Positions 46,484 to 58,080 of a stretch of DNA of 64,000 nt are shown piece by piece (the stretch's first letter is position 1; each line of letters starts with the position of its first letter). The stretch spans positions 6,663,001 through 6,727,000 of the forward strand of contig JANTQA010000015.1 in the NCBI GenBank assembly GCA_027625915.1, written 5' to 3'. The DNA comes from Anaeramoeba flamelloides (Eukaryota; Metamonada; Anaeramoebidae). The notes under the pieces were generated by a model that saw only the letters and a list, made by a program, of their open reading frames with translations, was not told the origin of the DNA and searched no databases. The position numbers and the translations under genes are program-made.

Positions 46484-49141
46484 TTAATTTTTTAATTCAT
46501 TTGCTATATATTCCAAATCTGAGAGCATGTTTTTTCTTGAAGATTTATCAATAAATGAACTAATGTTATTTCTTCCAATATAAACTGATATGAAATACTC
46601 AATATTTTGATGAATTGTTTTAAAAATTGCAGGACCATTTTGAAGTTTTAGAAATTTTTCCTGTAATTGTTTATCAAATTCCTTACGATTAATGGGGTCG
46701 GTTGTTTTTAAGAATTTTATAATTATATCTGTAGGAACTTGCATTTGTCGTTTCACAAATTGAGATATTATTTTTAATCCTGTTTCAACAAACCTAAATC
46801 CATAATTCTCCATTTTTGCCACGTGGATACCAGCATTAATGACCTTTAAATAAGAACTACAGCCCAATAGAACCGTTTTTAAAGAATCGCCTACAAAATA
46901 AATATTTTTTAATTTATTTGATCTTGTATATAAATTATTTAAATTCAAGTTTTCATTTATTCCTAGCTTATTATAAATCTCTTCTTCTAAACAAGTTTTA
47001 AAATTTTTTTCTTGATAAATTTTTTTCAATGGAACCAAAGGTTTATATGGAAATCTGGGATCTTTGTTATACATTTTATTTTGCTTTTCTTTTATTTGGA
47101 AATCTTCATTTTTCTCAAAGACTGCAACGAAAAAGCCCCCCGAATTTTGATAAAATGGTAAAAATCTCATACATTTTTCCAAGTGATATTTTTTAATTTC
47201 TTCTTGATTTGGTGGGAACATTTCGGGGTGAATTTTTCTCTGAAATGTTTCTGGTACTTGTTCATAAGAATCAAACCAAAGATATTTCTTCTTGTTTTCT
47301 CTTTTTTCTTCTTGAATCGTATTTTCAGTAATCTGTATCTTTTTTTCCACCTTTTCCATATTTTTTTCTTCCTCTTTCTTTGATTTTCCTTCTTCTTTGT
47401 TATCCATTACCCTCTTCCGTTCTATTCCATTCTGGTTAATATTATTCCCGTCTTCGTCTTCTTCAATTTTTCGATTTATTGTATTCAAATTTGTATTTTT
47501 TTTTTGATTTCGATTTCTATTTCGATTTCGATTTCGATTCCTATTCCTATTCCTTTTTTTGTTTTTATTTGAGTTATTTTCATTATATTTTTGAGGTAAT
47601 TTATTTAAAGCCATAACTTTCCAATTCTTCATCCCACCCGTGAATTTTAATCCTTTATTTTTCCAATGAGAACAATCTATTAATTTGAGTTTGTCCGTGC
47701 CAAAATGTTTTAATAATCTAATAATAATTGCTTCGTTCTCGATGGGATTAAACGAGCATGTGGAATAAACGAACCTACCACCTGGCTTTAATAATTCAAT
47801 TCCTCTTTTTGCAATCTGAAATTGCATTGGATGGAGGCCAAGTGCCAACTGTGGTGACCAAGTTTCAGATGCAGTGAAGTTTTTTCTAAATGTCCCATCA
47901 CCAGAACAAGGAACATCAGAAAGGATTTTGTCAAGATACATTATTTTATAATTTTTATATTTTGGTTTATGAGTTTTTGGGGTGCTATTAGTTTTGCTTT
48001 CTTTTAAGTCTTTATTATTATTTTTAATTTTTGTTTCTATTCCATTAATTTTTTTTATTTCCAGCTCTTTTTCTTCTTCTTTTTCTTTTTCTTTTTTTTC
48101 TTTTTCTTTTATTTTTCCTTCTTCTTTTTCTTTTTCTTTTTCTTCTTTTTCTTTTTCTTCTTCTTCTTTGTCTTCTTCTTCTTTGTCTTCTTCTTCTTTG
48201 TCTTCTTCTTTTTCTTCTATTTCTTTTTCTTTTTCTTTTTCTTTTTCTATTTCGTTTTCATCCTGAATTTCTTTTTTATTGATCTCAATATTTTCTAAAA
48301 ATTTTGGAAACCATTGTGCCTTATAATTTGTGACCAAAATATTTGGGTAATTTAATTTTCTTATTCGGTGGTACAGTGTATTACTCCTTTTGATTGACAC
48401 ATCATTTGCAATTACAATCCCTTTCGAAAAGTTGTCTTGATCGTGATTCAACATAAATTCAATTAACTGACAGGTTTTGGAGCCAGGTGCTGAACACAAA
48501 TCAAGAACATAATCATTTTTTTGAATTTCTAACATCAGTGGTGGTACCATTGAAACTAATTCTTGCCTAATGATAAGCCCTTGACTTTCTGTGCGCTTCA
48601 TATATTCTTGTAAATTTTCAAATTTTGCTTTTTTTTTGAGCACTGATCGATCAACAGCTAGCTGGTATGCATTCTGTTTTGGATACCAGCTAAGTCTTGT
48701 TAAAATTGGTAAATCAGTTACACTTTGATCTTTTTCTTGTTCATTTTCTTTTTTTTTTTCTTTTTCTTTTTCTTTTTCGTTTATTTTTCCTTTTTCTTTT
48801 TCTTTTTGATCTTCGTTTTCTTTTTCTTTTTCATCTTCATTTTTTGAATTTGTTCTTATCTTTTTTTGATCTTTAATAACACACAATTTTGATAAACACT
48901 GCTTCACGTGATCAAGTGATTTTTCAATATTTGTTATATGGAATGTGGTTGGTAGCTTTGTTTTTTGGATTAATAAAAATGTTTTCCATTCCTCTTCACG
49001 AAGATAGCCATTCTCTAATAAATTCTTTTTATAATACTCAACAAATAAGGGAGATAATATTTGTTGTGTATACTCTTTCCTTTTATCATTTTGTTTTCTT
49101 TTTTTTTTAGGATTACTAACTAAACTATTATTTTGGATCAT
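46484..49141 (-). CDS. NSUN2/Trm4-type RNA cytosine-5 methyltransferase with long charged inserts
   Basis: An 885-residue single-exon protein. The SAM-binding motif is VLDLCSAPGSKTCQL, with IANDVSIKRSNTLYHRIRKL following. DVPCSGDGTFRKN carries the motif IV Cys (release) and YSTCSFNPIENEA the motif VI Cys (nucleophile). GLHPMQFQIAKRGIELL and the later MFPPNQEEIKKYHLEKCMRF with GGFFVAVFEK are specific to the Trm4/NSUN2 subgroup, which methylates tRNA cytosines such as C48-C50 in the nucleus. Three low-complexity inserts interrupt the protein: Lys/Glu near residues 100-140, a long Lys/Glu tract between the SAM motif and PCSGDG (nt about 47960-48280), and an Asn/Arg/Lys tract after the catalytic core (nt about 47380-47590). 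The inserts are probably surface loops. The 5' flank is AT-rich with no motif seen. Confidence 0.93.
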   Translation of the reverse strand: MIQNNSLVSNPKKKRKQNDKRKEYTQQILSPLFVEYYKKNLLENGYLREEEWKTFLLIQKTKLPTTFHITNIEKSLDHVKQCLSKLCVIKDQKKIRTNSKNEDEKEKENEDQKEKEKGKINEKEKEKEKKKENEQEKDQSVTDLPILTRLSWYPKQNAYQLAVDRSVLKKKAKFENLQEYMKRTESQGLIIRQELVSMVPPLMLEIQKNDYVLDLCSAPGSKTCQLIEFMLNHDQDNFSKGIVIANDVSIKRSNTLYHRIRKLNYPNILVTNYKAQWFPKFLENIEINKKEIQDENEIEKEKEKEKEIEEKEEDKEEEDKEEEDKEEEEKEKEEKEKEKEEGKIKEKEKKEKEKEEEKELEIKKINGIETKIKNNNKDLKESKTNSTPKTHKPKYKNYKIMYLDKILSDVPCSGDGTFRKNFTASETWSPQLALGLHPMQFQIAKRGIELLKPGGRFVYSTCSFNPIENEAIIIRLLKHFGTDKLKLIDCSHWKNKGLKFTGGMKNWKVMALNKLPQKYNENNSNKNKKRNRNRNRNRNRNRNRNQKKNTNLNTINRKIEEDEDGNNINQNGIERKRVMDNKEEGKSKKEEEKNMEKVEKKIQITENTIQEEKRENKKKYLWFDSYEQVPETFQRKIHPEMFPPNQEEIKKYHLEKCMRFLPFYQNSGGFFVAVFEKNEDFQIKEKQNKMYNKDPRFPYKPLVPLKKIYQEKNFKTCLEEEIYNKLGINENLNLNNLYTRSNKLKNIYFVGDSLKTVLLGCSSYLKVINAGIHVAKMENYGFRFVETGLKIISQFVKRQMQVPTDIIIKFLKTTDPINRKEFDKQLQEKFLKLQNGPAIFKTIHQNIEYFISVYIGRNNISSFIDKSSRKNMLSDLEYIANELKN

Positions 49142-50503
49142 AATAAATAAGGGAAAGATGTAAAAATCAAAAAATGAAATTTTTAGATAAATTTCACTCC
49201 GAAATTTTCAAACATTTTACAGATCTTTTGACCATTTTAAATTGTTAAAAATTTGGAAAGTGTTTAGAAGGTTTTACAGATTTATAAATGTCTTGTGTTT
49301 TTTTATGGATTGTTTTTTTTGGGTAAAATTGTACAAACTGGTAATATTTTGAATTATTTTGAAAGATTAGAAAGAAAAAATTAATATAGTATTGATATAT
49401 CTCTTTTAGAGACTAAATTAAATGCTGCAAAAATAAAAATTATTGAGCTACAAAAGCTTTATGATCTTGGCCCAATACGTGTTTATTTTTTTAAATACTT
49501 TGCAAAATTTCTCAAAGTTGGTTTTTTTTTTGGTATTTCAAACAGTCGTAGAAATACAAATCCTGTTTCTGGATATTTTCATTTTAGCAATTAATTAAAT
49601 TTCGAATTTGATCTCCATTATTTTGATTAAGAGAATAAAGTCACCTAAATATATTCTGAGTTTCCACTACATGATGATATTATATCATATATTCATAATT
49701 CAATGAATTAGATCAAGTCCAAGAAAAGAAAGATAAAAAACAACTAATTTAATGATAAAAATCAATATATTAGAATATTCTAAATATCAAAGATTTTTCG
49801 AATTATATCCTAAAATAATCTTTTTTTTTTTTTTTTTGAGATTATTTTTATTATTTTAATAATTACTGAAACTTACACTTATACAAAAAAAATTAAATTG
49901 AAATGGTTCATAAATCCTATAGTTGTGGGGTTAAGTTTCAAGAATGATTTTTTATTTTTTTTTAAAAATCTAAATGGGATTTTTCTCATTTCCAATTTGG
50001 TATTTAGGATTAGTATCATTTAAATAATATTACCTTTAAGTAAAAAAAACTTATTTTTTAATAATTAACTGATTCTAAAAAAATTTTAAACTCATTTGTA
50101 TTTAAAAAGGTAATTAATAAAAATATGTTTTTAGAAGAAAAAAATAATTATTTTTTTTATTTGTTTTTTTTAAAGATAGAAATAATTTTTTACAAAAAAA
50201 CAAATTTAAAGTGTTTTTAATTCTTTTAATTGTGGAGTTATTTTTTAATAATTCTTCTTGATTTTTACAAAAAGAAGAAGAAAATCCTAATAAGAATTTC
50301 AGATTTAGATGCGACTGTAAAAGTCGTAAATAATTTTTCATCAGATTGAAAATAAAGTTTTAAACTTTGAGACCAATAATGTTCATAAAAGGTTTTATCC
50401 ACTTCTAAATAACTTTTGATAGAAAATTGAAGCTTATTAGTCTTAAATTTTTATTAAAAAAAAGTAAAATTTTGAATGTGTCTAATAAAAGCGAAATAAA
50501 CTA

Positions 50504-51002
50504 TCATTCAAAATCATTGGCCCATCAAAAATCAAAATTTAAAGAAAAATATTTTTAATACTTGTAGTTATCTATTATAATATCAAAATTTTTATTTTAG
50601 TATTTGGTTCACTACTCCAGGGGTATTTGTTTTTCTTCAAAAAATAAAATAAAAAAAGTTAAAAAAAAATTTTGGAAAAAATTGGGCCATTTATTTTGAA
50701 TGAAGCGTTACATGAAAAAAAATTTTTTAAAAATTAATAAAACCCATTTATCGATTCTCCTTCCCTTTGAATAACTAAATCTAATCTCTTTGTCATATTT
50801 GAAACCAATTTTTCCATTAATTCATCTGTTACTTCTTTCAAATTTTTCATTTTCATTTTCCATTTTAACAAAACACTTTTGAAAAAATAAAAAAGAGAAA
50901 AAATGATTTATTTGCAAACTTTTCATTGTGAGAGTAAAAACTTCAAAAAAATACAAAAGCAATTCAAAATTGAAATATAAGGTGGGCCATTTATTTTGAA
51001 TT
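50504..51002. mobile_element. Broken Tc1/mariner-like element or cluster of its ends
   Basis: The end motif GGGCCATTTATTTTGAAT occurs at 50684 and 50984 in one orientation. Its inverse, ATTCAAAATCATTGGCCCAT, occurs near 50505. A transposase tail on the minus strand lies between the two direct copies (50734-50880). Three ends for one element means nested, rearranged or internally deleted copies. Confidence 0.55.
50734..50880 (-). pseudogene. C-terminal end of a Tc1/mariner-type transposase
   Basis: Reads NLKEVTDELMEKLVSNMTKR, then LDLVIQREGESINGFY and TAA. This is the typical last helix and tail of Tc1-like DDE transposases, whose usual end is LVNSMPRRL..VI.AKGG.T.Y. The stop is followed within about 30 bp by the element end GGGCCATTTATTTTGAAT in the expected inward position. 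The upstream catalytic domain is absent, so it is a truncated fossil. Confidence 0.6.
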
Positions 51003-52090
51003 TTAGTTTATTTATGAAACCATTCTAACTCAGAATCCATTTCAATTTATTTTCTAATGGTTTTTATTTCGTAATTAGAGCCCATATATCAGCATCTTAT
51101 TAAACAAAATAAAGTTTAAAAATCTATTTTCCTCTTTCCAATAAACGAAAATTATAATTAATTATATATTTAATCAAACTTAAATTGCTTTTCTATTTTT
51201 CTTTTTTTATCTTTCTCTTTTATTTTCTCTAAAATAGAAATAATGATAATTGGGTTCATATATTATTCATAAAATAAAAGAAAAATAAGATTTTATAAAA
51301 AAATGTTCACTGATTATCGCAATAACCTTTCAATAAATAAATTTATTGATTATTTTCCGTGGAATTTATTTTTCAAATTTCAACATAAATAACTACAAAT
51401 CTTGGTTGATTTTTTAATCCTGATAAAGTTCAACTTTAGATTTTATAAATTGAAAAATTATAATGATAATTTTTGGATCGAACCTCAATTGTAAAAAAAG
51501 TCCAAAAGATTACAAAATATTATTTAAAATTGACTATGAAAAAAAAAATGAAAATATTATTTTAAAAGGTTGGAAAATAGAAAATGATAAATTGTTTTAA
51601 CAACTGATTATTTGGGTTTTTGATTGGTATAATTTCCTTTAAAAATCGTTTTTTATATTAAAATACCCATTTTCCATATGGTTACCTATCTCCTGAAAAT
51701 ATTCATAAAATATGGATGCAAAATATAAAAACATTAAGATAAATAAATTGTATAAAAAATGAATAATAATTTAATATTATGAAAAAAACATCGAATATAT
51801 ATAGTATATACAATGGATAATTAACGAAATTTCAGAATTTCCAAAAAGAATATGAAAAAAAGTAAATAAAGAATATGGGAACTCAAATTGAGATCTGTTG
51901 AGTAACTAAGTTTTTTTAATTTGAGGAATAAAAAGAAAATTAAATAAATGTTCTTTTGTTTTCTAAAATCAATAAAAAAAAAACCTTTACGCTATTTCTT
52001 AATTCAAAGAATAATAAAAGATCAAATATTAAACTCAATTCTTTTAAATACTGGAATATCTAACAATGGTTTTCTTAAATACCAAGTTTG

Positions 52091-52210
52091 TGAATAAAAT
52101 CAAAGATTTTGTTCAATTCTTTTATATTATGGATTAGATAACAATGGTTTTCGTAAATTCAAAAAAATAGAATAAAATCAAAAATTTTACTGTATTCTTT
52201 TAAATTCTAG
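52091..52210. repeat. Two copies of the dispersed palindrome
   Basis: At 52091-52132 (AATAAAATCAAAGATTTTGT then CAATTCTTTTATATTATG) and 52155-52210 (GAATAAAATCAAAAATTTTA then TATTCTTTTAAATTCTAG). Both follow AACAATGGTTTTC-like text, so they form a small tandem unit of about 65-70 bp. Confidence 0.6.
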
Positions 52211-52573
52211 ACAACCTAAAGGTTTTTTTTTTAATTTTCAAAATTTTCTTTTTATTCCAAAAAGGAAAACCTAACTAAATTTTTTTAAATTTTTTTTTTT
52301 GGATTCGAAAATCAATTGATATTCTAATCAAAACAAGAATTAAAAAAAAAAAACAGTAAATAAGAGGAATTAACAACCCCCCATTAAAAGTATTAAAAAA
52401 AATTAATAAATATTTTTCATTTGATTACTTTTTGCAGAAACTTTCGTAATGTTTTTGTAAATAATAATAACCATAAAGAAAAATAACAATGTATTTTAAA
52501 AAAATTTTTTTTTCAAAAGGAAAGGAAATTATTAAAAAATTAAAATAATTTCTTGAAATAAAAATTCTAAAAA

Positions 52574-52594
52574 AATATATATATATATATATAT
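52574..52594. repeat. (AT)n microsatellite
   Basis: About ten AT units about 230 bp downstream of the WDR37 stop. Confidence 0.85.
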
Positions 52595-52818
52595 TTTCAC
52601 TTGGTTAATAATTATTAAATTTAAGAATCTTTAATTAAAAAAAAAAAAAAAAGATAAGAAATAATGAATAAACAAAATAATAAACAAAAAAAAAACGAAA
52701 AAAGAAATTAAAAAACAAAAAAAATAAACAAAAAAGAAAAAGTAACCAAAAAAGAAATTTAAAAAACAAAAAAAATATTAAAATTAAAACCAAAAAAAAC
52801 ATGGATTCGAATAATACA

Positions 52819-55637
52819 CTAGTATTTTTTTTTAAGAGGAGGTGACCAAACAATTATTTTATGGTCAATGCCTGTTGTTAAAATATTTTTTTCATCACAG
52901 GTCCAATCCGCAGCCGTTAACATTTTCTGGTGTCCGAATTCCTTTGATTTGAGTTGGCTTATCAATTTGCCGTTTTGGTCATAGATACGCGCTGTCGAAT
53001 TATCGAGCGGAGCTATAATTTTCCCATAGCGGGGAGAAATTGAAATTTTATTTATTCCTGATGAGCAATTAAAGGAATGTAAAGGATGATTGGAATTTCT
53101 GATGTCCCAAATTTTGCCGGTTCTATCATCTGAGGCGGAAACGATGATGTTGCTGTTTTTGGAAAAGATTGCTGATCTGACGGCAGCTGAGTGTGCTTTA
53201 AATAAACGAACATTATTCTTTGACGAACGGAGATCCCATAATCTAAAGGTTGAATCTAATGAACTTGATAGGATCAACGGTTCGCTTGAATGTGTAGAAA
53301 CGTGGGTTATAGCGTTATCGTGAGCTGTCAGCGTTGAAAGCAATTTCCCATTAGATGAGGTTTCGATGTTCCATAATTTGACTGTGTTGTCATCAGACCC
53401 TGTAACCACATTGATCATTGAATGTGTTGTCACCCAATCTGCATATGAAACAATGGATGTGTGGCCTTTCAGTATTACAGCTGGTTGGTGGCCCCTTTTA
53501 ATTGAAAAATCTGAGGAGTTTTCTTGGGCAATTCTAGGTTTATTGTACAGCAGAATATTTGGATTGATGGATTTGCTTAAAGGTGAAGTTTGGGTTGAAA
53601 TAATTGATTCTTGATCTATATTTAGATGATTGTTTTTGTTCGTTTGAACATTCTCATCATCTTCTTTGTTACTTTTACTTTCACCACTGGTATTATCATC
53701 GTCACTATCATCATCGTTGTCGTCATTATTATCATCATCACTAGTATCAACTTCGGTGGAGTAATCATCATCATTATCATTTTCATCATCATAATCAATG
53801 TTCTTATTATTATTATTATTATTGTGTTTATTTGTACTAAATTTATTTATTTTATTTTTGTTAAAAGATGAAATTAAATCATCTTGATCAACTTCCAAAT
53901 TGGATGGAGGAAATGAATATTTTCTAGACGACGCATTTCTGTTATTTTGAGAATTTTTATTTATTTTTCTTTTTTCACTTTTTATTTTGTTTAGCGGTTG
54001 CTGATGTTTTGAATTTTTTTTCTTATCAAATATTGACGTTTGTTCAGAATTTGTTCCTTTAAAATTATTATTAACTTTATTATTATTTTTTTTTTTCATT
54101 AGGCTTTTGTTTTTTTCCTTTTCCTTCACCTTTTCCATTTCTTTTTTATTTTTTCCATTTTCTTTTTCAGAATTTGTTTTTAATAATTTGTCCTTCTCTA
54201 TTTTTTTCTTCTTCTTCTTCTTGCTCTTGCTCTTGTTCTTGTTCTTGTTCTTGTTCTTGTTCTTGTCTTTTTTGTTCTTGTTCTTTTCATTTATTTTATT
54301 ATTTGCTGTTTTGTTAGGTCTTTGGGATTTCTTATTTTCATTTGTTAAATTTGTTCTTTGAAACCTCCTTTGATTATTAAAAAATGAATTTGTCTGATTG
54401 GATTTTTCAAATTTATTCAAATTTTTTTCATTAGGAAAATTAGCATCTTCATCTTCTGTTAAAAGATCAGAAGGCCATATACTCTTTATTCTTTCAATTC
54501 TTTCATAAACAGGACTATTATGGTCATTTGATTGACTTTTTTGTAGATTTGGGACATGTGGTTTAAATCTTGTATTATTATATTCGATTTTTGTTTCAAA
54601 TTCTGAATTTTGTTTTTGGTACCTTCTCGAGATCTCTAAAGAATTTCCAAGCAAATTCTCGTTCTCTAAATGTTTACTTTGTTTCAAGTTGTTTTTTTGA
54701 AAATGTAAATTTTTTTTCTTTTTCCCTTTATTTGGTAAATAATCTAGTTTATTTAAAGAAGACGATTTGTACAATGCCCGGAAATTAAAATTGTAATCAA
54801 ATTTTTCAGATTTTTTTGAGGTAGCTTGGGGAGTAATTGGTTGAATATTTTTTGTTTTGACATTTGGGGTTTGTCTTTCGTGATCTTTTGATTTTTTAGT
54901 ACTATTTCGTTTTTCTTTTTGGTACAGCTTCTTTGGAGTCTTTTTGTGGTTCGTTTGAATCGAGTAAAGATTTTTTTGGTTTTGATAATTGCTGCTATTG
55001 TTGAATGAGGACAATTGGTATGGCCAAATATGACACGTTCGATCACCAGACGACGAGCAGCAATAGAAAACTTTCCAATTTGGGTGGAAACGCACATTGT
55101 TCACAGTTCCCTTATGCCCAGAATAAAGATAACACTGTTTGTTTAGTCGATCAACAACACGAGACGTTTTGTCACTTGAGCCAGATACAAACACAGTTGG
55201 CAATTCTGGATGTGATTGTAGTGACCAATTGATATCTTGGTGTGCAGTAATTTGGCCGCTTACATACCACTGGGAATTTGCCGAAGTTGTAATAGAAGAA
55301 ACAAGCTGTTTTTTTTTATTTTTTTTTATTTATTTTATGTTTGTTGCAAAAACACAAAGATATATTTTTTTTGATGCAAAAAAGTGTTTTTTTTATTTTT
55401 TTTTAAATTTTTTTATGTTGAACAAAATAAACAGAAAACACGAAAAAAAACAAAAGGTACCCTCCCAACCCTCCCTTTGAGACTTTTTGTTGGTTTTGGT
55501 AATTCTCTTGTTGGTAAGCCAAGCTTGTTTCTTAGCATTACATTCTCTTCGTGTAAGAGTGTAAATTCTTTATCAATTTCACCAAACAATTCAAACAATT
55601 TAAACTGAAAACCATATCTTTCATGATCTCTTGACAT
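52819..55637 (-). CDS. WDR37: WDR37 homologue, WD40 propeller split by a roughly 500-residue low-complexity insert
   Basis: Two exons, 55637-55461 and 55305-52819, joined in phase 0 across a 155-nt GT-AG intron, give about 887 residues. Exon 1 encodes FKLFELFGEIDKEFTLLHEE, the N-terminal helix characteristic of WDR37. Exon 2 starts with the first two WD repeats (TVFVSGSSDKTSRVVD, GHKGTVNNVRFHP, SGDRTCHIW). A Lys/Asn/Asp-rich insert from about nt 55.0 to 53.5 kb follows. The remaining repeats include GHTSIVSYADWV, VVTGSDDNTVKLWN, LSSSLDSTFRLWD, VSASDDRTGKIWD and the final ILTTGIDHKIIVW. The order and the unusual HVSTHSSEPL and ISISPRYGKIIAPLDN segments match WDR37. The human protein forms a complex with PACS1/PACS2, which act in membrane traffic and ER calcium; whether PACS partners exist here is unknown. 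Confidence 0.88.
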
Positions 55638-55960
55638 TTCGAAAAAAGATAAAAAAATGAAAACTTAAGTATTAAAAATAGTTTAGCATTTGAGAACTGT
55701 TAAAATAAAATGTGTATAATTAAAAACTGCCTGAAAAATACAATTTTTAGGATCAATTAAAAACATTAGTAGAAATTCGAAATTAAATCCCATTTTAGTA
55801 ATATGTAAATTTCCAAGTAATCATTAACAGTTTTAATCGGGAAGGTTGGTTTAATATTCTAATTCTATCAATTGAAACTCTTTTATAAATGTAGAAATTA
55901 AAATATTCAAAAGTAAGAGAGAAACTCCTTGAAAAGAAAAAATCTAATTTACCGTTCAGG

Positions 55961-56397
55961 AAAAAAAGTGAAACAGGAAAAAAAGTGAAACAAGGTGTTT
56001 AATTATGGATTCTTAATAGAACCTGAAAACGAAAACTAAGATCAATTAATCAATGAACAAATAAAACAATAAAGACAAAATGTTGATCTCAACACATTAA
56101 CATTTTTTTTAAAAATAATTTTTAAGGTCTGTGTTTTTATTTGATTGATCAATTATTAAAAATATGTTTATAAAATTCGACTATTTTTGAGATCTCCAGA
56201 ACCAAATTCTTGATTTCTAGGATCAAGTAGATTTAAATTGTGCTTGTTGGTTTGATTAAAAATAATATAATCGGGTATTATTTGAAATTAATTGGTTTCT
56301 TCTTTTATTAATTGATTTTACTTTTCATTTTAAGGTTCTATTAATGTCCCCAATTTAAAAACTAAGTTTCACTTTTTGTCCCTCTTTCACTTTTTTT
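55961..56397. mobile_element. 437-bp inverted-repeat element, GTGGAAAAAAAGTT family, copy 3
   Basis: Left end AAAAAAAGTGAAACAGGAAA with the unit repeated; right end CCCTCTTTCACTTTTTTT (inverted). The interior shares AATAGAACCTGAAAA, AAGATCAATTAAT and GATCTCCAGAACCA with 20686-21091. The terminal bases differ from that copy, so this is a subfamily. Confidence 0.65.
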
Positions 56398-56864
56398 ACA
56401 AAAAGGTTATTTAATTATCTCTTAAATAAAGGAAAAACTGCATAAAAAACAGCTATTATGAAAATTTTCTTCTTTTTAGATTGATGAAATAAGAAATTTA
56501 TTTCCTTTTAGATCTTTCCTTTTAATAATTTTTGTTAAATAATAGAGTTAAATTTGTTTTTATTTGGGGAAAAATTATTTTAAAAAATATTTTACTTAAT
56601 TTAAGTTGATATTAATCGAACACCATTCTCAAATTAAAATTCCTTCATATGTGTTAATTGCAAAAAAAAAAATTCATATTTTGGAACTTAATATTTAAAT
56701 TGGTTTTTCTATTTGGTATAATTTCCACTATTAATTATTCTGATTTGGGATTTAAATGAATATCTACATTTATCAAAGGGTTTCAATTGATAGATTTAGA
56801 ATGTTTGACTTATGTTCGATTAGAATAATTAAATGTTAAATGATAATTGTTATTCTAAACTAGA

Positions 56865-57450
56865 TTTCAAAATTTTTGACTCTTTTTATAATGTTAATGG
56901 AAGTTGTTTTGAGAGTTTATTCCAGTATTATGATCAAAAAAATAATATCAATTTTTTAGATGAGAATCCTTTTTACTAATTTTGCAAATTTTAGTTTTTG
57001 CTTTTTCAAATTTTTATTTTTCTTTTGTTTTTCTCTTATTTTTTTTCTTTTTTTTTCTATTTTTTGTTTTTTTCCCTTTTTTGAAAATGATCATGTGGAA
57101 AAAAAAAGAATACTTTGAAAAGAAAAATAATCACTATGAAAATTGAGAAGATGTAATGTCAAATAAAATGAATTTAAATATTAGTTAAATAATCTTTTTG
57201 TTAACCTTTTTATCAGTTAAAGTTTAGTAAAAAAAAATCGATAATCACTTTTCAAAAAATTGTGACTCACTTTTTTTTAGTTTTTTCTTTTTATTTTTTT
57301 TTAAATTTTAAAATATCAGGTTTTTGTATATTCAGATTGATTTATAAGTTAACTAAAAATCAGATTTAGTTATTAATTTTTCTTGAATACTAAAGTATAC
57401 TTTTTTTTTTTTTTCAATTTATTATTTCAGGTGAGTTACAATCTTTGAAA
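56865..57450. mobile_element. About 585-bp repeat with TTCAAAAATTGTGATTCAC ends, copy 2
   Basis: Same order as 45492-46080: TTTCAAAATTTTTGACTCTT at the left, AATGTTAATGGAAGTTGTTT just inside, an internal end copy TTTTCAAAAAATTGTGACTC at 57249 and the inverted right end GTGAGTTACAATCTTTGAAA. Confidence 0.6.
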
Positions 57451-58080
57451 TGGGGTTTATATCTTGAAAATAGAGATACTATTTTGAATTTTCACTTTGA
57501 CCATTTTTATGTAAGGTGGGGATTGAAAATTCGCTATATTGTTTTAAAAAATTTCATTAACAACACACCCCAGAATTTAATAGATGTTGTATGATAAGTA
57601 CAAAATTATCTCTTTTTCAAGATATTTTTTTAACTTTCAATTTTTTTTTTAATTAAAAAATGACCAATTTGAAAAAACAAATGAAAGATCTGAATTTACA
57701 ATAATGCTATTCTTATGGGATATTTCAACCAAAGTGTTCTTAAAAAATGAACTAAAGAGATATATCTTTAACTTCATTTATGATTGTTTCAATTTTAAAA
57801 AAAATATAAAAAAGTAATTTATATAATACAAGAAGTGTAAATGTACAAAATAAAACATTTTTTGTTTCCAATATTAAATTATTTTTTACTAAACTAAAAC
57901 ATTATTATTTTCTATGTGGTTAAAACATTTACAACAATATAATTTCGTTCAAATTGTAAAGAATTTTGATTTTTGAAAAATATGAAAATCATTTTTTCGT
58001 TTTTTTATTTTTTCTCATTTCTTTTTTTGAATTACCTAAACTTATTTAGTTCTATCAAAATTTTGATCAAACATTTGATA

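Larger units (their letters stand above)
49142..52818. other. Spacer of 3.7 kb with Tc1/mariner remains and palindromes
   Basis: Contains Tc1/mariner-like ends and a transposase tail (50504-51002), palindromes at 52091 and 52155, and AT and A-rich simple sequence near 52.5-52.8 kb. The open frames at 50114-50341 and 52635-52853 are chance or antisense frames. Confidence 0.5.

Noticed and set aside
47183-48266. Plus-strand open frames rich in Phe, Leu and Ser
   Set aside because: They are antisense shadows of the Lys/Glu repeat tracts of the methyltransferase gene.
53090-55232. Several plus-strand open frames across the WDR37 gene
   Set aside because: Antisense to conserved WD repeats and low-complexity inserts; no independent features.
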